A stretch of DNA of 64,000 nt from Comamonadaceae bacterium. Its GTDB lineage: Bacteria > Pseudomonadota > Gammaproteobacteria > Burkholderiales > Burkholderiaceae_C. Positions within the stretch are counted from its first letter, which is position 1. Each line of letters starts with the position of its first letter. Position numbers and translations under genes: made by a program. Below are positions 47,613-59,580 of this stretch, one piece after another. The stretch covers positions 1 through 64,000 of the forward strand of contig CANFWT010000001.1 of assembly GCA_947450895.1 (NCBI GenBank), written 5' to 3'. The notes below the pieces were generated by a model. It ran no database searches and was not told where the DNA came from. It saw only the letters and a list, made by a program, of their open reading frames with translations.

Positions 47613-49151
47613 ATGGCCGACAAACTCATTATTTTTGACACCACCTTGCGCGACGGCGAACAGTCTCCCGGCGCGTCCATGACAAGGGACGAAAAAGTAC
47701 GTATCGCGCGCCAACTCGAGCGTCTCAAGGTGGACGTGATCGAGGCCGGTTTTGCAGCAAGCTCCAATGGAGACTTTGAGGCGGTGCAACTGGTGGCCAA
47801 CACCATCAAAGATTCCACCGTGTGCTCGCTGGCCCGTGCCAATGACCGCGACATTGCTCGCGCCGCTGAGGCACTCAAGGGCGCACAAAGCGCGCGCATC
47901 CACACTTTCATTGCCACCTCGGCCCTGCACATGGAGAAAAAGCTGCGCATGACGCCCGACCAGGTGTTTGAGCAGGCCAAGCAGTCGGTGCGCTTTGCCC
48001 GCAACCTGGTGGCCGATATCGAATTCAGCCCCGAAGACGGCTACCGCAGCGACCCCGACTTTTTGTGCCGCGTGCTGGAGGCTGTGATTGCCGAAGGCGC
48101 CACCACCATCAATGTGCCTGACACCGTGGGATACGCCGTGCCCGAGCTGTATGGCAACTTCATCAAGTCGCTGCGCGAACGCGTTCCCAACTCCGACAAA
48201 GCCATTTGGTCGGTGCACTGCCACAACGATCTGGGTATGGCGGTGGCCAACTCACTGGCTGGCGTGAAGATTGGCGGGGCGCGCCAGGTGGAGTGCACCA
48301 TCAACGGTCTGGGTGAGCGAGCCGGCAATTGCAGCTTAGAGGAGGTGGTGATGGCCGTCAAAACCCGGCGTGATTACTTTGGCCTCGACCTTGGAATTGA
48401 CACCCGGCACATTCTGGCGGCCAGTCGCATGGTCAGCCAGACCACCGGTTTTGTGGTGCAGCCCAACAAGGCGGTGGTAGGGGCTAACGCTTTTGCCCAC
48501 GCCTCCGGCATTCACCAGGACGGCGTGCTTAAAGCGCTCGACACCTACGAGATCATGCGCGCCGAAGACGTGGGCTGGACTGCCAACAAAATTGTGCTCG
48601 GCAAGCTCAGCGGCCGCAACGCCTTCAAGCAACGCCTGCAAGAGCTTGGCGTGCAGCTTGACAGCGAGGCAGAAATCAACGCGGCGTTTGCCCGATTCAA
48701 GGAGCTGGCCGACCGTAAGGCCGAAATATTTGACGAGGATATTCTGGCCCTGGTGAGCGACGAAAGCGTCTCACAAGACAAAGAGCTTTACAGCTTCGTT
48801 TCCTTGTCCCAACACAGCGAAACCGGTGAGCGCCCCCATGCGGCCGTGGTGTTCACCAGCGCGGGCCAGGAAGTCAAGTCTGAGTCCGACGGCAACGGTC
48901 CGGTAGACGCTTCGCTCAAAGCCATCGAGGCCCACGTGAAAAGTGGCGCTGAAATGGTTCTGTACTCGGTTAACGCCATCAGCGGCTCGACCGAAAGCCA
49001 AGGCGAGGTGACCGTGCGGCTGCAAAACAGCGGTCGTGTGGTCAATGGCACTGGGTCAGATCCGGATATCGTCGTTGCCTCGGCCAAGGCCTATTTGAGC
49101 GCGCTCAACAAACTGCAAAGCAAAGCCGACCGGGTAGCCGCGCAGGGGTAG
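47613..49151 (+). CDS. leuA: 2-isopropylmalate synthase
   Basis: The 512-residue enzyme commits 2-oxoisovalerate to leucine. The catalytic TIM barrel starts [16 protein letters not shown] (residues 8-22). The metal histidines are in [19 protein letters not shown], and [14 protein letters not shown] is conserved. The C-terminal leucine-binding regulatory domain is complete (about 385-505). A GGAGACGCACC ribosome site precedes the ATG. With ilvBHC it makes the branched-chain amino acid cluster. Confidence 0.97.
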   Translation: MADKLIIFDTTLRDGEQSPGASMTRDEKVRIARQLERLKVDVIEAGFAASSNGDFEAVQLVANTIKDSTVCSLARANDRDIARAAEALKGAQSARIHTFIATSALHMEKKLRMTPDQVFEQAKQSVRFARNLVADIEFSPEDGYRSDPDFLCRVLEAVIAEGATTINVPDTVGYAVPELYGNFIKSLRERVPNSDKAIWSVHCHNDLGMAVANSLAGVKIGGARQVECTINGLGERAGNCSLEEVVMAVKTRRDYFGLDLGIDTRHILAASRMVSQTTGFVVQPNKAVVGANAFAHASGIHQDGVLKALDTYEIMRAEDVGWTANKIVLGKLSGRNAFKQRLQELGVQLDSEAEINAAFARFKELADRKAEIFDEDILALVSDESVSQDKELYSFVSLSQHSETGERPHAAVVFTSAGQEVKSESDGNGPVDASLKAIEAHVKSGAEMVLYSVNAISGSTESQGEVTVRLQNSGRVVNGTGSDPDIVVASAKAYLSALNKLQSKADRVAAQG

Positions 49152-49287
49152 ACGTAGGCTTGCACGGTTTTGCTTGATGTTTCTGATGCAAGTGCTTGAT
49201 TGTGCAGGTTTTTTGATTAAACTCGTAAGACATCGGGGGGCGCTGAATTTTGCTTTTGGTGCCCCATCAAAACAGTTGGAATCCAAA

Positions 49288-50307
49288 TTGCATAAAACTA
49301 ACGTTACCCGGGCGCTGGCCGCTGCGTGCTTGATCCTTAGCATAGGCACACATGCCTTGGCCGCCCCCTCGGACACACCGGCTAATCCCACATCCCGCAA
49401 CCAGATCAAACCTAAACTGGTCAGCAAGCGCGTCGCTAAGCGGGCTGTGATGGTTCCAGGCAAGCCTTCTTTCGGCGAGGCAGCCGGACTGCACAGTGCG
49501 CGGGACAACCTTTCACTCAAGTCCAGCGTCGCCTTGGTCATAGACCAAGACACTAAAGAGGTGCTGCTACAAAAAAATGAGTCCGCGGTGTTGCCGATTG
49601 CCTCCATCACCAAGCTCATGACGGGCGTATTGGTGAGTGAAGCCAAGCTGCCCATGGATGAACTCATCACGATTTCGCAGGCCGATGTCGATACGGAAAA
49701 GGGCAGTCGCTCTCGTCTTGGTGTCGGTACGGTGCTCTCGCGCGGTGAGCTCTTGCATTTGGCGCTCATGGCCAGTGAAAATCGGGCGGCGCACGCTTTG
49801 GGTCGCACTTACCCCGGTGGCCTGGGTGTTTTCGTAAGCCTCATGAACGCCAAGGCCAGCGCCTTGGGTATGCATGCCACCAGCTATGTGGAGCCCACGG
49901 GCTTGTCCAGCAAGAACCAATCCAGTGCCACGGACCTCGCCACTCTGGTGGGATACGCTTACGGTGACCCCACACTTCGGCAACTGTCAACCTCGCCTGG
50001 TTACGATGTGGAAGTCGGCAAGCGCACCTTGCGCTACAACAACACCAACAGGCTGGTGAAGAGTCCGGCCTGGGATATCGGCATCCAGAAGACCGGCTAC
50101 ATCTCCGAAGCGGGACAGTGCTTGGTCATGCAGGCAAAGGTTGCCGGACGTAAATTGATCATGGTGTTTTTGGATTCCGCGGGCAAGCTGAGCCGCATCG
50201 CTGATGCAGAACGCGTACGCCATTGGGTAGAGTCCAACCCGTCTTCGTTATCCCGCGGCGCACCCCTGGCCACTTTGTCCATGGAGCCGCGTGTGCGGGT
50301 GAACTAG
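49288..50307 (+). CDS. pbpG: D-alanyl-D-alanine endopeptidase, PBP7/PBP8-like
   Basis: The 339-residue serine peptidase trims peptidoglycan cross-links. The three penicillin-binding motifs are S106-x-x-K (SITK), S163-E-N and K268-T-G. The signal peptide (RALAAACLILSIGTHALAAP) fits a start at the TTG at 49288, which has TTGGAA upstream; an ATG at 49174 would add 38 residues before the signal. Between the signal and the catalytic domain is a basic Ser/Pro/Lys linker. The assignment to PBP7 rather than DacA rests on length and lack of a C-terminal anchor. Confidence 0.88.
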   Translation: MHKTNVTRALAAACLILSIGTHALAAPSDTPANPTSRNQIKPKLVSKRVAKRAVMVPGKPSFGEAAGLHSARDNLSLKSSVALVIDQDTKEVLLQKNESAVLPIASITKLMTGVLVSEAKLPMDELITISQADVDTEKGSRSRLGVGTVLSRGELLHLALMASENRAAHALGRTYPGGLGVFVSLMNAKASALGMHATSYVEPTGLSSKNQSSATDLATLVGYAYGDPTLRQLSTSPGYDVEVGKRTLRYNNTNRLVKSPAWDIGIQKTGYISEAGQCLVMQAKVAGRKLIMVFLDSAGKLSRIADAERVRHWVESNPSSLSRGAPLATLSMEPRVRVN

Positions 50308-50335
50308 GGCGACTGCCTGCGCCTGTGGCGGGAGG

Positions 50336-51121
50336 CTACAAAGTGGCGCCCCGGTAGCCCAAGGTTTGAGAAATGTGCTGGGCAGTCTCTTTGAGCCTGG
50401 GAATCCACGCGTCGTCCATCCGGCTTGACGGTGAAGAAATCGACAGGCCTGCTACCAACTTCGACTGGTCGTCGTAAATCCCGGCCGCCATGCAACGTAC
50501 GCCCAGTTCAAGTTCTTCGTTGTCATTGGCCTGACCAGATTGACGTACGCGGGAGAGTTCACGCTCCAAGGTTGACAGGTCGGTAATACTGTTTTTCGTG
50601 TGCCCCTGCAAGCCGGTGCGCGTGGCGTAGGCCCGAATGCGTTGCGGGTCATCGGCTGCAAGAAATAACTTTCCTACCGAAGTCAGGTGCAAAGGTGCCC
50701 TCCCGCCTATGGCACGGACCACTTGCATGCCGGATCGTTCGCTGTACGCCCGCTCGACATAGATGATTTCGTCACCCTGGCGCATACTTAGATTGACAGG
50801 TTGCTGAGTTAGTTTGTGCAATTCGCGCATGGGTGCGATGGCAGCGTCACGCACGTTCAGCCGTCCTTTGACCAGGTTCCCCAGTTCCAGCAGTCGCATA
50901 CCCAGGCGGTAGCTGCCGGGCTGCGGACGGTCCGCAAAACGACCCAAGACCAGGTCGTTGAGGATGCGGTGTGCGGTCGAAGGGTGCAGACCAGATTTCT
51001 CGCTGATCTCTTTGAGGGTCATGGCATCTTCACGCGATGCCAGCACGTCAATCAACGTGAACATGCGTTCAATCACCTGCACCGAGGGTGAGGCAGCGAG
51101 TGGGGGTTCAGGTCGGTTCAT
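50336..51121 (-). CDS. IclR-family transcriptional regulator
   Basis: The 261-residue regulator has an N-terminal winged helix ([38 protein letters not shown]) and a C-terminal effector domain ([52 protein letters not shown]). The effector and targets are not known. Its start overlaps the bpt stop (ATGA), so it is made from the aat-bpt message; no metabolic gene set is adjacent that would name its regulon. Confidence 0.92.
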   Translation of the reverse strand: MNRPEPPLAASPSVQVIERMFTLIDVLASREDAMTLKEISEKSGLHPSTAHRILNDLVLGRFADRPQPGSYRLGMRLLELGNLVKGRLNVRDAAIAPMRELHKLTQQPVNLSMRQGDEIIYVERAYSERSGMQVVRAIGGRAPLHLTSVGKLFLAADDPQRIRAYATRTGLQGHTKNSITDLSTLERELSRVRQSGQANDNEELELGVRCMAAGIYDDQSKLVAGLSISSPSSRMDDAWIPRLKETAQHISQTLGYRGATL

Positions 51122-51957
51122 GGATTCAAAGGGTTTGCGGCATTATTGCCGCCAGTGAGGCGGAAGTCATTGGGCTCGGAGGCGGCGCCTGTTGACGCGG
51201 CAGTCACAGGAAGGTGGGAGGTAGCAGGAGACTGCCAACGTCCATCGATCAGGAGTTGCACGGGTTGGTATTGGATTTTGTAATTCATTTTTTGGCTTTG
51301 TGCAATCCAGTAGCCCAAGTATAAAAAAGACAGCCCCAACTCCTTGACCTTTTGAATTTGCCAAAGTACGTTGTAAGTGCCGTAGCTTGCACGGGCTTGC
51401 GGCTCATAAAAGGTGTACACCGCCGAAATACCGTCGCCCAAGAGGTCCAGGATGGAAACCATTTTCAGTGCCCCAAGCTCTCCGCCAGCTCCAGGTTCCC
51501 GAAATTCAACCAGTCGGGAATTGACCCGGCTTTGTAGCAAAAACTGCGTATATTGTTCCGCGCTGTCTTCCTCCATGCCACCACCCGCATGGCGACTTTG
51601 CTGGTAACGCAGGTACAGCGCGTAATGTTCGTCGGTATAAGCCAAGGGCATGACGCGCACTAGCAGGTTCTGGTGCTGTTTCCACGCGCGCCGTTGGCTG
51701 CGGTTTGAAGCGAACTCAGCGGCTGGTACACGCAGCGCGATGCAGGCCTGGCAGCCATCACAGTGAGGCCGGTAAGTGAACATTCCGCTGCGTCTAAAGC
51801 CACCCACCACCAGATCAGAATACAGGGTGTTGTCGATTAAGTGGCTGGGTGTGGCGACCTGCGATCGGGCCCTGCGTGCTGGCAGATAACTGCATTCATA
51901 GCTGGCGGTCGAATAGAACTGCAGTGCGTGCGAGGGCGGATCTTTGAACGGGTTCAT
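51118..51957 (-). CDS. bpt: Aspartate/glutamate leucyltransferase (Bpt)
   Basis: The 279-residue aminoacyl-tRNA-protein transferase of the ATE superfamily adds leucine to N-terminal Asp or Glu, marking proteins for ClpAP. The N-terminal cysteines (YECSYLP, and [16 protein letters not shown]) and the C-terminal GNAT-like domain ([32 protein letters not shown]) are intact. The start at 51957 lies 7 bases after the aat stop; the frame is open further upstream, but that part is inside aat. Confidence 0.94.
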   Translation of the reverse strand: MNPFKDPPSHALQFYSTASYECSYLPARRARSQVATPSHLIDNTLYSDLVVGGFRRSGMFTYRPHCDGCQACIALRVPAAEFASNRSQRRAWKQHQNLLVRVMPLAYTDEHYALYLRYQQSRHAGGGMEEDSAEQYTQFLLQSRVNSRLVEFREPGAGGELGALKMVSILDLLGDGISAVYTFYEPQARASYGTYNVLWQIQKVKELGLSFLYLGYWIAQSQKMNYKIQYQPVQLLIDGRWQSPATSHLPVTAASTGAASEPNDFRLTGGNNAANPLNP

Positions 51958-51964
51958 GCAATGC

Positions 51965-52723
51965 TCATGCGTGTGGCTTGGTGGACGACAAAAGCGGCTC
52001 CCAAAAATCGGGTGAAAAACGCCAATCCATTGCTGTGGCCTGTACTGATTTCGCCACAGCGGCCACAAAGCTGACGCGTGGCACGGGGCGCGCTCCAAGT
52101 GACGCCAGGTGGCCTGTGTTTTGCTGGCAATCGAGCTGCGCGATGCCTTGGTGCGCGCACATGGCGACCAGAGCAGCCAAAGCAATTTTTGAGCCGTCGC
52201 TGCAGTCACTGAACATGGACTCGCCAAAAACCGCCTGGCCAATCACCACACAATACAAGCCCGCGACCAACTGGCCATCGACCCAAGTCTCGACACTGTG
52301 GGCCAGACCCTGGGTGTGCAGGTCGCGATAGGCCCGGATCATGGGCGGCAAAATCCAGGTTCCGTCCTGTTTGCGGCGTGGCGCATGTGCGCATTTTTCT
52401 ATCACGCTGGCAAATGCCGTGTCTAAACGTATTTCGCAGTCAGGATTTCGTATGAACCGGAGCAGGGTTTTTTTGAAGGACCGGTGCAAGCGGAAATCTT
52501 CCACTCGCAGCACCATTCGGGGGTCCGGGCTCCACCACAAGATGGGTTGACCTTGGCTGTACCAAGGGAAAATTCCCCGTGCATAAGCCTCCCGCAAGCG
52601 ATGCACTTCCAAGCTACCGCCGGCTGCCAGCAGGCCGGGTGCGTCAGAATCGTCGTTCCATGCGTGGTCGACCGGCGGGAATGGACTGTCTGCGTCTAGC
52701 CAAAGCAGTGGAGGCAATTCCAT
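51965..52723 (-). CDS. aat: Leucyl/phenylalanyl-tRNA-protein transferase
   Basis: The 252-residue enzyme adds Leu or Phe to N-terminal Arg or Lys. Conserved blocks: [85 protein letters not shown] and VFGESMFS. The length matches the family. With bpt directly downstream the cell has both arms of the bacterial N-degron pathway in one operon. It diverges from the two tRNA genes. Confidence 0.96.
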   Translation of the reverse strand: MELPPLLWLDADSPFPPVDHAWNDDSDAPGLLAAGGSLEVHRLREAYARGIFPWYSQGQPILWWSPDPRMVLRVEDFRLHRSFKKTLLRFIRNPDCEIRLDTAFASVIEKCAHAPRRKQDGTWILPPMIRAYRDLHTQGLAHSVETWVDGQLVAGLYCVVIGQAVFGESMFSDCSDGSKIALAALVAMCAHQGIAQLDCQQNTGHLASLGARPVPRVSFVAAVAKSVQATAMDWRFSPDFWEPLLSSTKPHA

Positions 52724-52812
52724 GGTCTTCAGGTGGCTCCTGGTGCGTTATGGGAGATTTCACGGAGCCAATCGCGCGATCCGCTTCCGTGGGCGGTTAG
52801 AATACGCGCTGT

Positions 52813-52889
<77 letters not shown>

Positions 52890-52947
52890 CATAATTTGCC
52901 AAAGCATTGCCTTTGGCATTTTTGTTTCTGGCATTTTGTGTCCACAA

Positions 52948-53024
52948 CTGTCCGTAGCTCAGTTGGATAGAGCAACAGCCTTCTAAGCTGTAGGTCACAG
53001 GTTCGATTCCTGTCGGACAGGCCA
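52948..53024 (+). tRNA. tRNA-Arg (anticodon UCU)
   Basis: A 77-base cloverleaf: acceptor CTGTCCG pairs with CGGACAG, the D arm is GCTCAGTTGGATAGAGC, the anticodon loop is CTTCTAA with TCT, the T arm has GGTTCGATTCC, the discriminator is G and CCA is encoded. It lies 58 bases after tRNA-Pro, probably on the same transcript, and ends 4 bases before the convergent murI stop. Confidence 0.97.
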
Positions 53025-53028
53025 TCCC

Positions 53029-53847
53029 TTAAGCAAGCTCCACGTAGTGCGCCGGGCCGCTGCCGGTGAGCCACCGCCCGGCCGCACCCTGCAGTGTGGC
53101 GACTGCGCCCGTCGTCCATAACTCTACCCAACCGGTGCCCACGTTAGGGATCTCAGCCGCAGCATCGTCGGTGCTTTTCTGGGCCAGCAGGCTGTGCGTG
53201 CGCTGCGCCACTGGCTGCCCAGCGTCGATCAACGCCACTTCCGAGCCCAGTATTTCATGGAGGAGGGGGGCCGCAAACGCATAGTGGGTACAACCCAGCA
53301 CCACAGTGTCGATGGCTCCTGGCGCATTCCCAAACGCGCCCATGGCCGCCGTGTAGCGCATGCACAGCGCCCTGATTTGTGTCACATCGTCATGCTCAAT
53401 GGCGGCTGCAAGGCCGTCACAGGCTTGCAGCACAAAGCGTGCGTGTGAACTCTGCGCCTGCAGCAGCGCCTTGAATTTGTCGCTTGCCAGCGTGCCTCGC
53501 GTGGCCAATACGCCCACCAATCCGGTGTGGCTGCGTAGGGCCGCTGGTTTGAGCGCAGGTTCTACCCCCACGATGGGCAGTAACGGGTGTGCCGCGCGCA
53601 AGGTGGCAATGGCTGCGGCGGTGGCGGTGTTGCAGGCCACCACCAAAGCCCTTGCATGGTGTGTGCGCACCAGGTAGTCGCCAATGGCCAGCGACCGCTG
53701 GAGTACGTGGGCAACATCGCGCTCGCCGTAGGGCGCGTGGCCGGCGTCAGAAACGTAGACAAAGCGCTCTTGCGGCAGTTCCCGACGCAAGGCCTGGAGC
53801 ACGCTTAAGCCACCCACGCCGCTGTCAAACACGCCAATAGGCAGCAT
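53029..53847 (-). CDS. murI: Glutamate racemase
   Basis: The 272-residue enzyme makes D-glutamate for peptidoglycan. The start GVFDSGVGGLSVLQAL is diagnostic. The two catalytic cysteines are C72 (VVACNTATA) and C185 (LGCTHYAF), and GERDVAHVLQRS is also conserved. The ATG at 53847 puts the family start at residue 1. It follows the fumarase gene after 53 bases in the same direction. Confidence 0.95.
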   Translation of the reverse strand: MLPIGVFDSGVGGLSVLQALRRELPQERFVYVSDAGHAPYGERDVAHVLQRSLAIGDYLVRTHHARALVVACNTATAAAIATLRAAHPLLPIVGVEPALKPAALRSHTGLVGVLATRGTLASDKFKALLQAQSSHARFVLQACDGLAAAIEHDDVTQIRALCMRYTAAMGAFGNAPGAIDTVVLGCTHYAFAAPLLHEILGSEVALIDAGQPVAQRTHSLLAQKSTDDAAAEIPNVGTGWVELWTTGAVATLQGAAGRWLTGSGPAHYVELA

Positions 53848-53900
53848 GGATGTCGGGTGGCGATGGGGGAATGATGCAGATACCGGTGCGGGTGATGCGT

Positions 53901-55451
53901 TTAGACCGACGTGATGCCGATGTTCTTGAACGCGCCCGTGGCAATTTTCTTTTGCCACTCGGCCGGGCCGGTGATGTGGGCGCTGGTGCCGCCCGAATCC
54001 ACAGCCACCGTCACCGGCATATCAACCACATCAAACTCATAAATGGCTTCCATGCCCAGGTCGGCAAAGCCCACCACCTTGGCGTGCTTGATGGCTTTGC
54101 TGACCAAATAGGCGGCACCGCCCACGGCCATCAGGTAGGCGCTTTGGTGTTTCTTGATGGCTTCAATCGCCACCGGGCCGCGCTCGGCTTTGCCCACCAT
54201 GGAGATCAGGCCGGTTTGCGCCAACATCATCTCGGTAAACCCGTCCATGCGCGTCGCGGTGGTCGGGCCGGCGGGGCCTACCGCTTCGTCGCCTACCGGG
54301 TCGACCGGGCCGACGTAGTAAATCACCCGGTTGGTGAAGTCCACGGGCAGTGGCTCGCCCTTAGCGAGCATGGTCTGGATGCGCTTGTGTGCCGCGTCGC
54401 GGCCGGTCAGCATCTTGCCGTTGAGCAGCAGGGTTTGGCCGGGCTTCCAGCTGGCGACTTCGGTCTTGGTGAGTGTGTTGAGGTCTACGCGGGTGCTTTT
54501 CACGTAGTCGGGTGCCCAGTTGACGGCGGGCCACAGGTCGAGGGACGGCGGCGTCAGGTAGACCGGGCCGCTGCCGTCCATCACAAAATGGGCGTGGCGG
54601 GTGGCGGCGCAGTTGGGGATCATGGCCACCGGCTTGCTGGCGGCGTGGGTAGGGTACATCTTGATTTTGACGTCGAGCACCGTGGTCAGGCCGCCCAGGC
54701 CTTGGGCGCCAATGCCCAGGGCGTTGACCTTCTCGTAAAGCTCCAAGCGCATATTTTCTACCGGCGTGAGCACCGCGCCGCTGCTGGACTTGGCTTGCAA
54801 TTCGTACATGTCCAGGTCGTCCATCAGGCTTTCTTTGGCCATGAGCACGGCTTTTTCTGCGGTGCCGCCAATGCCGATGCCCAGCATGCCCGGCGGGCAC
54901 CATCCGGCGCCCATGGTGGGCACGGTTTTGAGCACCCAATCAATCACCGAGTCACCGGGGTTGAGCATGATCATCTTGCTCTTGTTCTCCGAGCCGCCGC
55001 CCTTGGCTGCGACCGTCACTTCGACAGTATTGCCGGGCACGATTTCCGTGAAGATCACGGCCGGCGTGTTGTCCTTGGTGTTCTTGCGCAAGAACTCGGG
55101 GTCTGCCACCACGCTGGCGCGCAGGGTGTTGTCGGGGTGGTTGTAGCCCCGGCGCACGCCTTCGTTGATTGCGTCGTCCAGACTGCCGGTAAAGCCACCC
55201 CAGCGCACGTCCATGCCCACTTTGAGAAACACGTTGACGATGCCGGTGTCCTGGCAAATCGGCCGGTGGCCTGTAGCGCTCATTTTGCTGTTGGTCAGGA
55301 TTTGCGCGATCGCGTCTTTGGCCGCCGGGCTTTGCTCGCGCTCATAGGCACGCGCCAGGTGGGCGATGTAGTCCGTGGGGTGGTAGTAGCTGATGTACTG
55401 CAGTGCGGCGGCAACAGACTCGATCAGGTCTTCTTGGGCAATGGTGGTCAT
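53901..55451 (-). CDS. Fumarate hydratase class I (iron-sulfur)
   Basis: The 516-residue two-part enzyme (alpha and beta regions fused) interconverts fumarate and malate in the TCA cycle using a 4Fe-4S cluster. The cluster cysteines lie in GHRPICQDTGIVNVFLKVG, PPGMLGIGIGGTAEKAVLMAK-adjacent GAGWCPP and MIPNCAATRHAHF. The C-terminal region carries GPVDPVGDEAVGPAGPTTATRMDGF and GGAAYLVSKAIKHAK. The start is the ATG at 55451 (MTTIAQEDL). Class I enzymes are oxygen-sensitive. Confidence 0.95.
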   Translation of the reverse strand: MTTIAQEDLIESVAAALQYISYYHPTDYIAHLARAYEREQSPAAKDAIAQILTNSKMSATGHRPICQDTGIVNVFLKVGMDVRWGGFTGSLDDAINEGVRRGYNHPDNTLRASVVADPEFLRKNTKDNTPAVIFTEIVPGNTVEVTVAAKGGGSENKSKMIMLNPGDSVIDWVLKTVPTMGAGWCPPGMLGIGIGGTAEKAVLMAKESLMDDLDMYELQAKSSSGAVLTPVENMRLELYEKVNALGIGAQGLGGLTTVLDVKIKMYPTHAASKPVAMIPNCAATRHAHFVMDGSGPVYLTPPSLDLWPAVNWAPDYVKSTRVDLNTLTKTEVASWKPGQTLLLNGKMLTGRDAAHKRIQTMLAKGEPLPVDFTNRVIYYVGPVDPVGDEAVGPAGPTTATRMDGFTEMMLAQTGLISMVGKAERGPVAIEAIKKHQSAYLMAVGGAAYLVSKAIKHAKVVGFADLGMEAIYEFDVVDMPVTVAVDSGGTSAHITGPAEWQKKIATGAFKNIGITSV

Positions 55452-55673
55452 GGGTGCGGTGGCGTGGAGGCCGTGAATGAGCGATGGCAAAGAGTTTAAC
55501 CACGCCCATCACCGCAACCCGCGGAGGCCGCGGCGTGCGCCCGCACGTTTTTCTGTGGCTGTTCACCGAGAAAAGAGCGGCCGCACGGCGCCCGAATGGG
55601 CTTAAGTCAGTGGCATGTAAGTGCCGCACGTGACGATCGCGCCCAGTTTTTTGCATAACTAGGAGACAGCACC

Positions 55674-57671
55674 ATGAGTTCCCCATCCTCAGCTATTGAG
55701 TCCGTTTTGGTCGAAAACCGGGTTTTTTATCCCAGCGATGCGATGGTCAAGTCCGCGCGTATTTCTGGCATGGACGGCTACCACGCACTTTGCAAAGCCG
55801 CCGAAGACGACTTTGAAGGCTTTTGGGCCCAACTCGCCCGCGACAACGTGGTCTGGAACAAGCCCTTCACCCGCACCCTGGACGAGTCCAATGCACCGTT
55901 CTACCAATGGTTTGACGATGGCGAACTCAACGCTTCGGCCAATTGCCTGGACAAGCACATGGGCACGCCCAACGAGAACAAGACTGCCGTCATTTTTGAA
56001 GCGGACGACGGCGCGGTCACCAAAACCACCTACCGCGAGTTGCTATCGCGCGTAAGCCAGTTTGCCAACGCGCTCAAAGCCGACGGCATCCAAAAAGGCG
56101 ACAGGGTGCTGATTTACATGCCCATGACGCTGGAAGGCGTGATCGCCATGCAGGCCTGCGCCCGCATTGGCGCTACCCACAGCGTGGTGTTTGGCGGCTT
56201 CTCGGCCAAGGCGCTGCAAGAGCGCATCATGGACGCAGGTGCGGTGGCAGTCATCACCTCCAACTTCCAGATGCGCGGCGGCAAAGAGCTTCCCCTCAAA
56301 GCCATCGTGGACGAGGGCATCGCCATGGGCGGTTGCGAGTCGATCAAAACCGTGTACGTCTACCAGCGCACCGCCAGCGCTTGCAATATGGTCGCCGGGC
56401 GGGACAAGACGTTTGACCAAGCGATCGAAGGCAAAAGCACGGTGTGCGCACCCGTGCCCGTGGGTGCGGAACACCCGCTGTTCATCTTGTACACCTCGGG
56501 TTCAACCGGCAAGCCCAAGGGCGTGCAGCATTCCACCGGCGGCTACCTGCTGTGGGCCAAGCTGACCATGGACTGGACCTTCGACCTCAAACCCACAGAC
56601 GTGTTTTGGTGCACCGCCGACATTGGATGGATCACCGGCCACACTTACGTCGCCTATGGCCCCCTGGCGGCCGGCGCCACGCAAATCATTTTTGAAGGCG
56701 TGCCCACTTTCCCCAACGCCGGCCGCTTCTGGCAAATGATTGAGCGCCACAAGTGCTCCATCTTCTATACCGCACCGACGGCGATCCGGTCGCTGATCAA
56801 GGCTGCGGAAAGCGACGCCTCCGTGCACCCCGACCGCTCGGACCTGAGCAGCCTGCGCATCCTCGGCTCGGTGGGCGAGCCCATCAACCCCGAAGCCTGG
56901 ATGTGGTACTACAAAAATATTGGCCATGAGAAGTGCCCCATCGTGGACACCTTCTGGCAGACCGAAACCGGTGGCCACATGATGACGCCGCTGCCCGGCG
57001 CCACGCCCCTGGTGCCCGGAAGCTGCACCTTGCCGCTGCCCGGCATCATGGCCGCCATCGTGGACGAGGTGGGCCACGACATTCCCAACGGCACTGGCGG
57101 TATTTTGGTGGTCAAACGCCCCTGGCCGTCTATGATCCGCACCATCTGGAACGACCCCGAGCGCTTCAAGAAGAGCTACTTTCCTGAAGAAATGGGCGGC
57201 AAGATGTACCTCGCCGGCGACGGCGCGGTGCGCAGCGCGGACCGGGGCTACTTCCGCATCACCGGGCGCATTGACGACGTGCTCAACGTCTCGGGCCACC
57301 GCATGGGTACGATGGAGATTGAGTCGGCCCTGGTGTCCAAAACCGACTTGGTAGCCGAAGCCGCCGTGGTGGGGCGCCCGGACGACTTGACCGGCGAGGC
57401 GATTTGCGCCTTTGTTGTGCTCAAGCGTTCGCGTCCGACCGACGAAGAGGCCAAAGCCATCGCCAAGCAGTTGCGCGACTGGGTGGCCAAGGAAATTGGC
57501 CCGATTGCCAAGCCCAAGGACATTCGTTTCGGTGAAAACCTGCCCAAAACCCGCAGCGGCAAGATCATGCGCCGCTTGCTGCGCTCGCTGGCCAAGGGCG
57601 AGGCAGTGACACAGGATGTGTCCACGCTGGAAAATCCGGCCATTCTGGACCAATTGGGCAAGGCCTATTGA
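55674..57671 (+). CDS. acs: Acetyl-CoA synthetase
   Basis: The 665-residue AMP-forming enzyme activates acetate. The P-loop is [22 protein letters not shown], the adenylate motif is [19 protein letters not shown], and the hinge is [22 protein letters not shown]. The acetylatable lysine motif [14 protein letters not shown] near the C-terminus is intact, so the enzyme can be controlled by a Pat/CobB-type system. A GGAGACAGCACC ribosome site precedes the ATG. It is divergent from the fumarase gene. Confidence 0.96.
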   Translation: MSSPSSAIESVLVENRVFYPSDAMVKSARISGMDGYHALCKAAEDDFEGFWAQLARDNVVWNKPFTRTLDESNAPFYQWFDDGELNASANCLDKHMGTPNENKTAVIFEADDGAVTKTTYRELLSRVSQFANALKADGIQKGDRVLIYMPMTLEGVIAMQACARIGATHSVVFGGFSAKALQERIMDAGAVAVITSNFQMRGGKELPLKAIVDEGIAMGGCESIKTVYVYQRTASACNMVAGRDKTFDQAIEGKSTVCAPVPVGAEHPLFILYTSGSTGKPKGVQHSTGGYLLWAKLTMDWTFDLKPTDVFWCTADIGWITGHTYVAYGPLAAGATQIIFEGVPTFPNAGRFWQMIERHKCSIFYTAPTAIRSLIKAAESDASVHPDRSDLSSLRILGSVGEPINPEAWMWYYKNIGHEKCPIVDTFWQTETGGHMMTPLPGATPLVPGSCTLPLPGIMAAIVDEVGHDIPNGTGGILVVKRPWPSMIRTIWNDPERFKKSYFPEEMGGKMYLAGDGAVRSADRGYFRITGRIDDVLNVSGHRMGTMEIESALVSKTDLVAEAAVVGRPDDLTGEAICAFVVLKRSRPTDEEAKAIAKQLRDWVAKEIGPIAKPKDIRFGENLPKTRSGKIMRRLLRSLAKGEAVTQDVSTLENPAILDQLGKAY

Positions 57672-57711
57672 ACTGGGCGTAGCCCGACGCCATTGCCCGA
57701 CTCTGGGCATA

Positions 57712-57742
57712 AAAAAAGGGATGCTTTTGGCATCCCTTTTTT
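57712..57742. terminator. Bidirectional terminator between acs and adk
   Basis: AAAAAAGGGATGC (57712-57724) pairs with GCATCCCTTTTTT (57730-57742) around TTTTG. A- and T-tracts flank the stem symmetrically, so it can stop both the rightward acs and the leftward adk messages, which converge here. Confidence 0.93.
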
Positions 57743-57796
57743 GTCAGCGTCACGTTGGTGGCGCCGCTGGCAGGTGTTGGGGTTTGGTTGGGCGGT

Positions 57797-58525
<729 letters not shown>

Positions 58526-58599
58526 CTATGTTTGCTTGAGAATAGCACGCGAGAACCAGCACCAGCCTTACAGGCCGCACCCATTGTTTTGAACCTGTT

Positions 58600-59376
58600 T
58601 CACGGGTGCTGGGTCACCCAGGCGCGCACGCGCTCCAGATCCTCTGGGGTGTCCACTCCGGCGCCCGGTGCGCTGGCCGCCAAGTGGACGGCAATGCGGT
58701 GGCCGTGCCATAGCGCGCGAAGTTGCTCTAGCGCCTCAATGGTTTCCAGGGGCGCAGGTTCCAACTGCGGAAACCTGCGCAAAAAACCGACGCGGTAACT
58801 GTAAATGCCAATGTGGCGCAGCGGCGCTGGCACGGGCAGGGCTTCGATGCTGGATGCGTCGCGCCACCACGGTATGGGGGCGCGGCTGAAATACAACGCG
58901 TGCCTGGCAGCGTCGAGCACCACTTTCACGACGTTGGGGTTGCGGAACTCGTCCGATTGTGTAATGGCACAGGCGGCAGTTCCCATGCTGGCCGATGGAC
59001 TGTCCTTAAGCACCTGGGCCACCGCGCCCACGAGCGCTGGGTCTATCAACGGTTCGTCGCCTTGCACATTGACCACAATTTCGTCGTCGCCAAGCCCCAG
59101 CAAGTCGCAGGCCTGCGCCAATCTGTCGCTGCCTGAGGCGTGGTCCAGGCGTGTCAGTACCGCCTCCACTGCGTAATGCGCGCAAGCTTGCAGGATGCTT
59201 TCGCTGTCGCCCGCCACTACGATGCGTGTGCCCTGTGCCGCGCCGGCTTGCACCCGCTGCGCTACGCGCACCACCATGGGAATGCCGCCAATGTCCGCCA
59301 GTGGCTTATTGGGGAGTCGGGTCGACGCCAGGCGCGCCGGTATCAGCACGGTAAAGGGCCTGGCCTGCGCGCTCAC
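58600..59376 (-). CDS. kdsB: 3-deoxy-manno-octulosonate cytidylyltransferase
   Basis: The 258-residue enzyme makes CMP-Kdo for lipopolysaccharide. Conserved stretches: [58 protein letters not shown] (metal-binding Asp) and [16 protein letters not shown]. Its start overlaps the Trm112-like gene stop by four bases. It belongs to the exbB-exbD-lpxK-trm112-kdsB run. Confidence 0.97.
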   Translation of the reverse strand: MSAQARPFTVLIPARLASTRLPNKPLADIGGIPMVVRVAQRVQAGAAQGTRIVVAGDSESILQACAHYAVEAVLTRLDHASGSDRLAQACDLLGLGDDEIVVNVQGDEPLIDPALVGAVAQVLKDSPSASMGTAACAITQSDEFRNPNVVKVVLDAARHALYFSRAPIPWWRDASSIEALPVPAPLRHIGIYSYRVGFLRRFPQLEPAPLETIEALEQLRALWHGHRIAVHLAASAPGAGVDTPEDLERVRAWVTQHP

Positions 59377-59555
59377 AAGCCCAGCTCTTCATCCGTCAGG
59401 GGTCGGGCAGCGTTTTCCAGCAAGATGGGGATGCCGTCATGGACTGGATAGGCCAGGCGGGCACTGCGCGACCACAACTCCAGCTTGCTGGCGCTCCATT
59501 CCAAGGGGCCTTTGGTGACCGGGCAAACGAGCAAAGAAAGCAGCTTAGTGTCCAT
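59373..59555 (-). CDS. Trm112-like small protein (YcaR/UPF0434)
   Basis: The 60-residue protein begins [20 protein letters not shown] and continues with [25 protein letters not shown], the UPF0434/Trm112 pattern. In eukaryotes and archaea Trm112 activates methyltransferases; the bacterial role is unknown. Only one cysteine of the zinc-binding set is present. The position between lpxK and kdsB is the same as ycaR in E. coli. Confidence 0.9.
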   Translation of the reverse strand: MDTKLLSLLVCPVTKGPLEWSASKLELWSRSARLAYPVHDGIPILLENAARPLTDEELGL

Positions 59556-59580
59556 GCAGCAATGATAAACGCCCGAACAC

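Noticed and set aside
53850..55499. A 549-codon open frame on the plus strand opposite the fumarase gene
   Set aside because: It is the antisense of a clear class I fumarase, is His/Gly/Ala-rich without any family motif, and arises from GC-rich codon bias.
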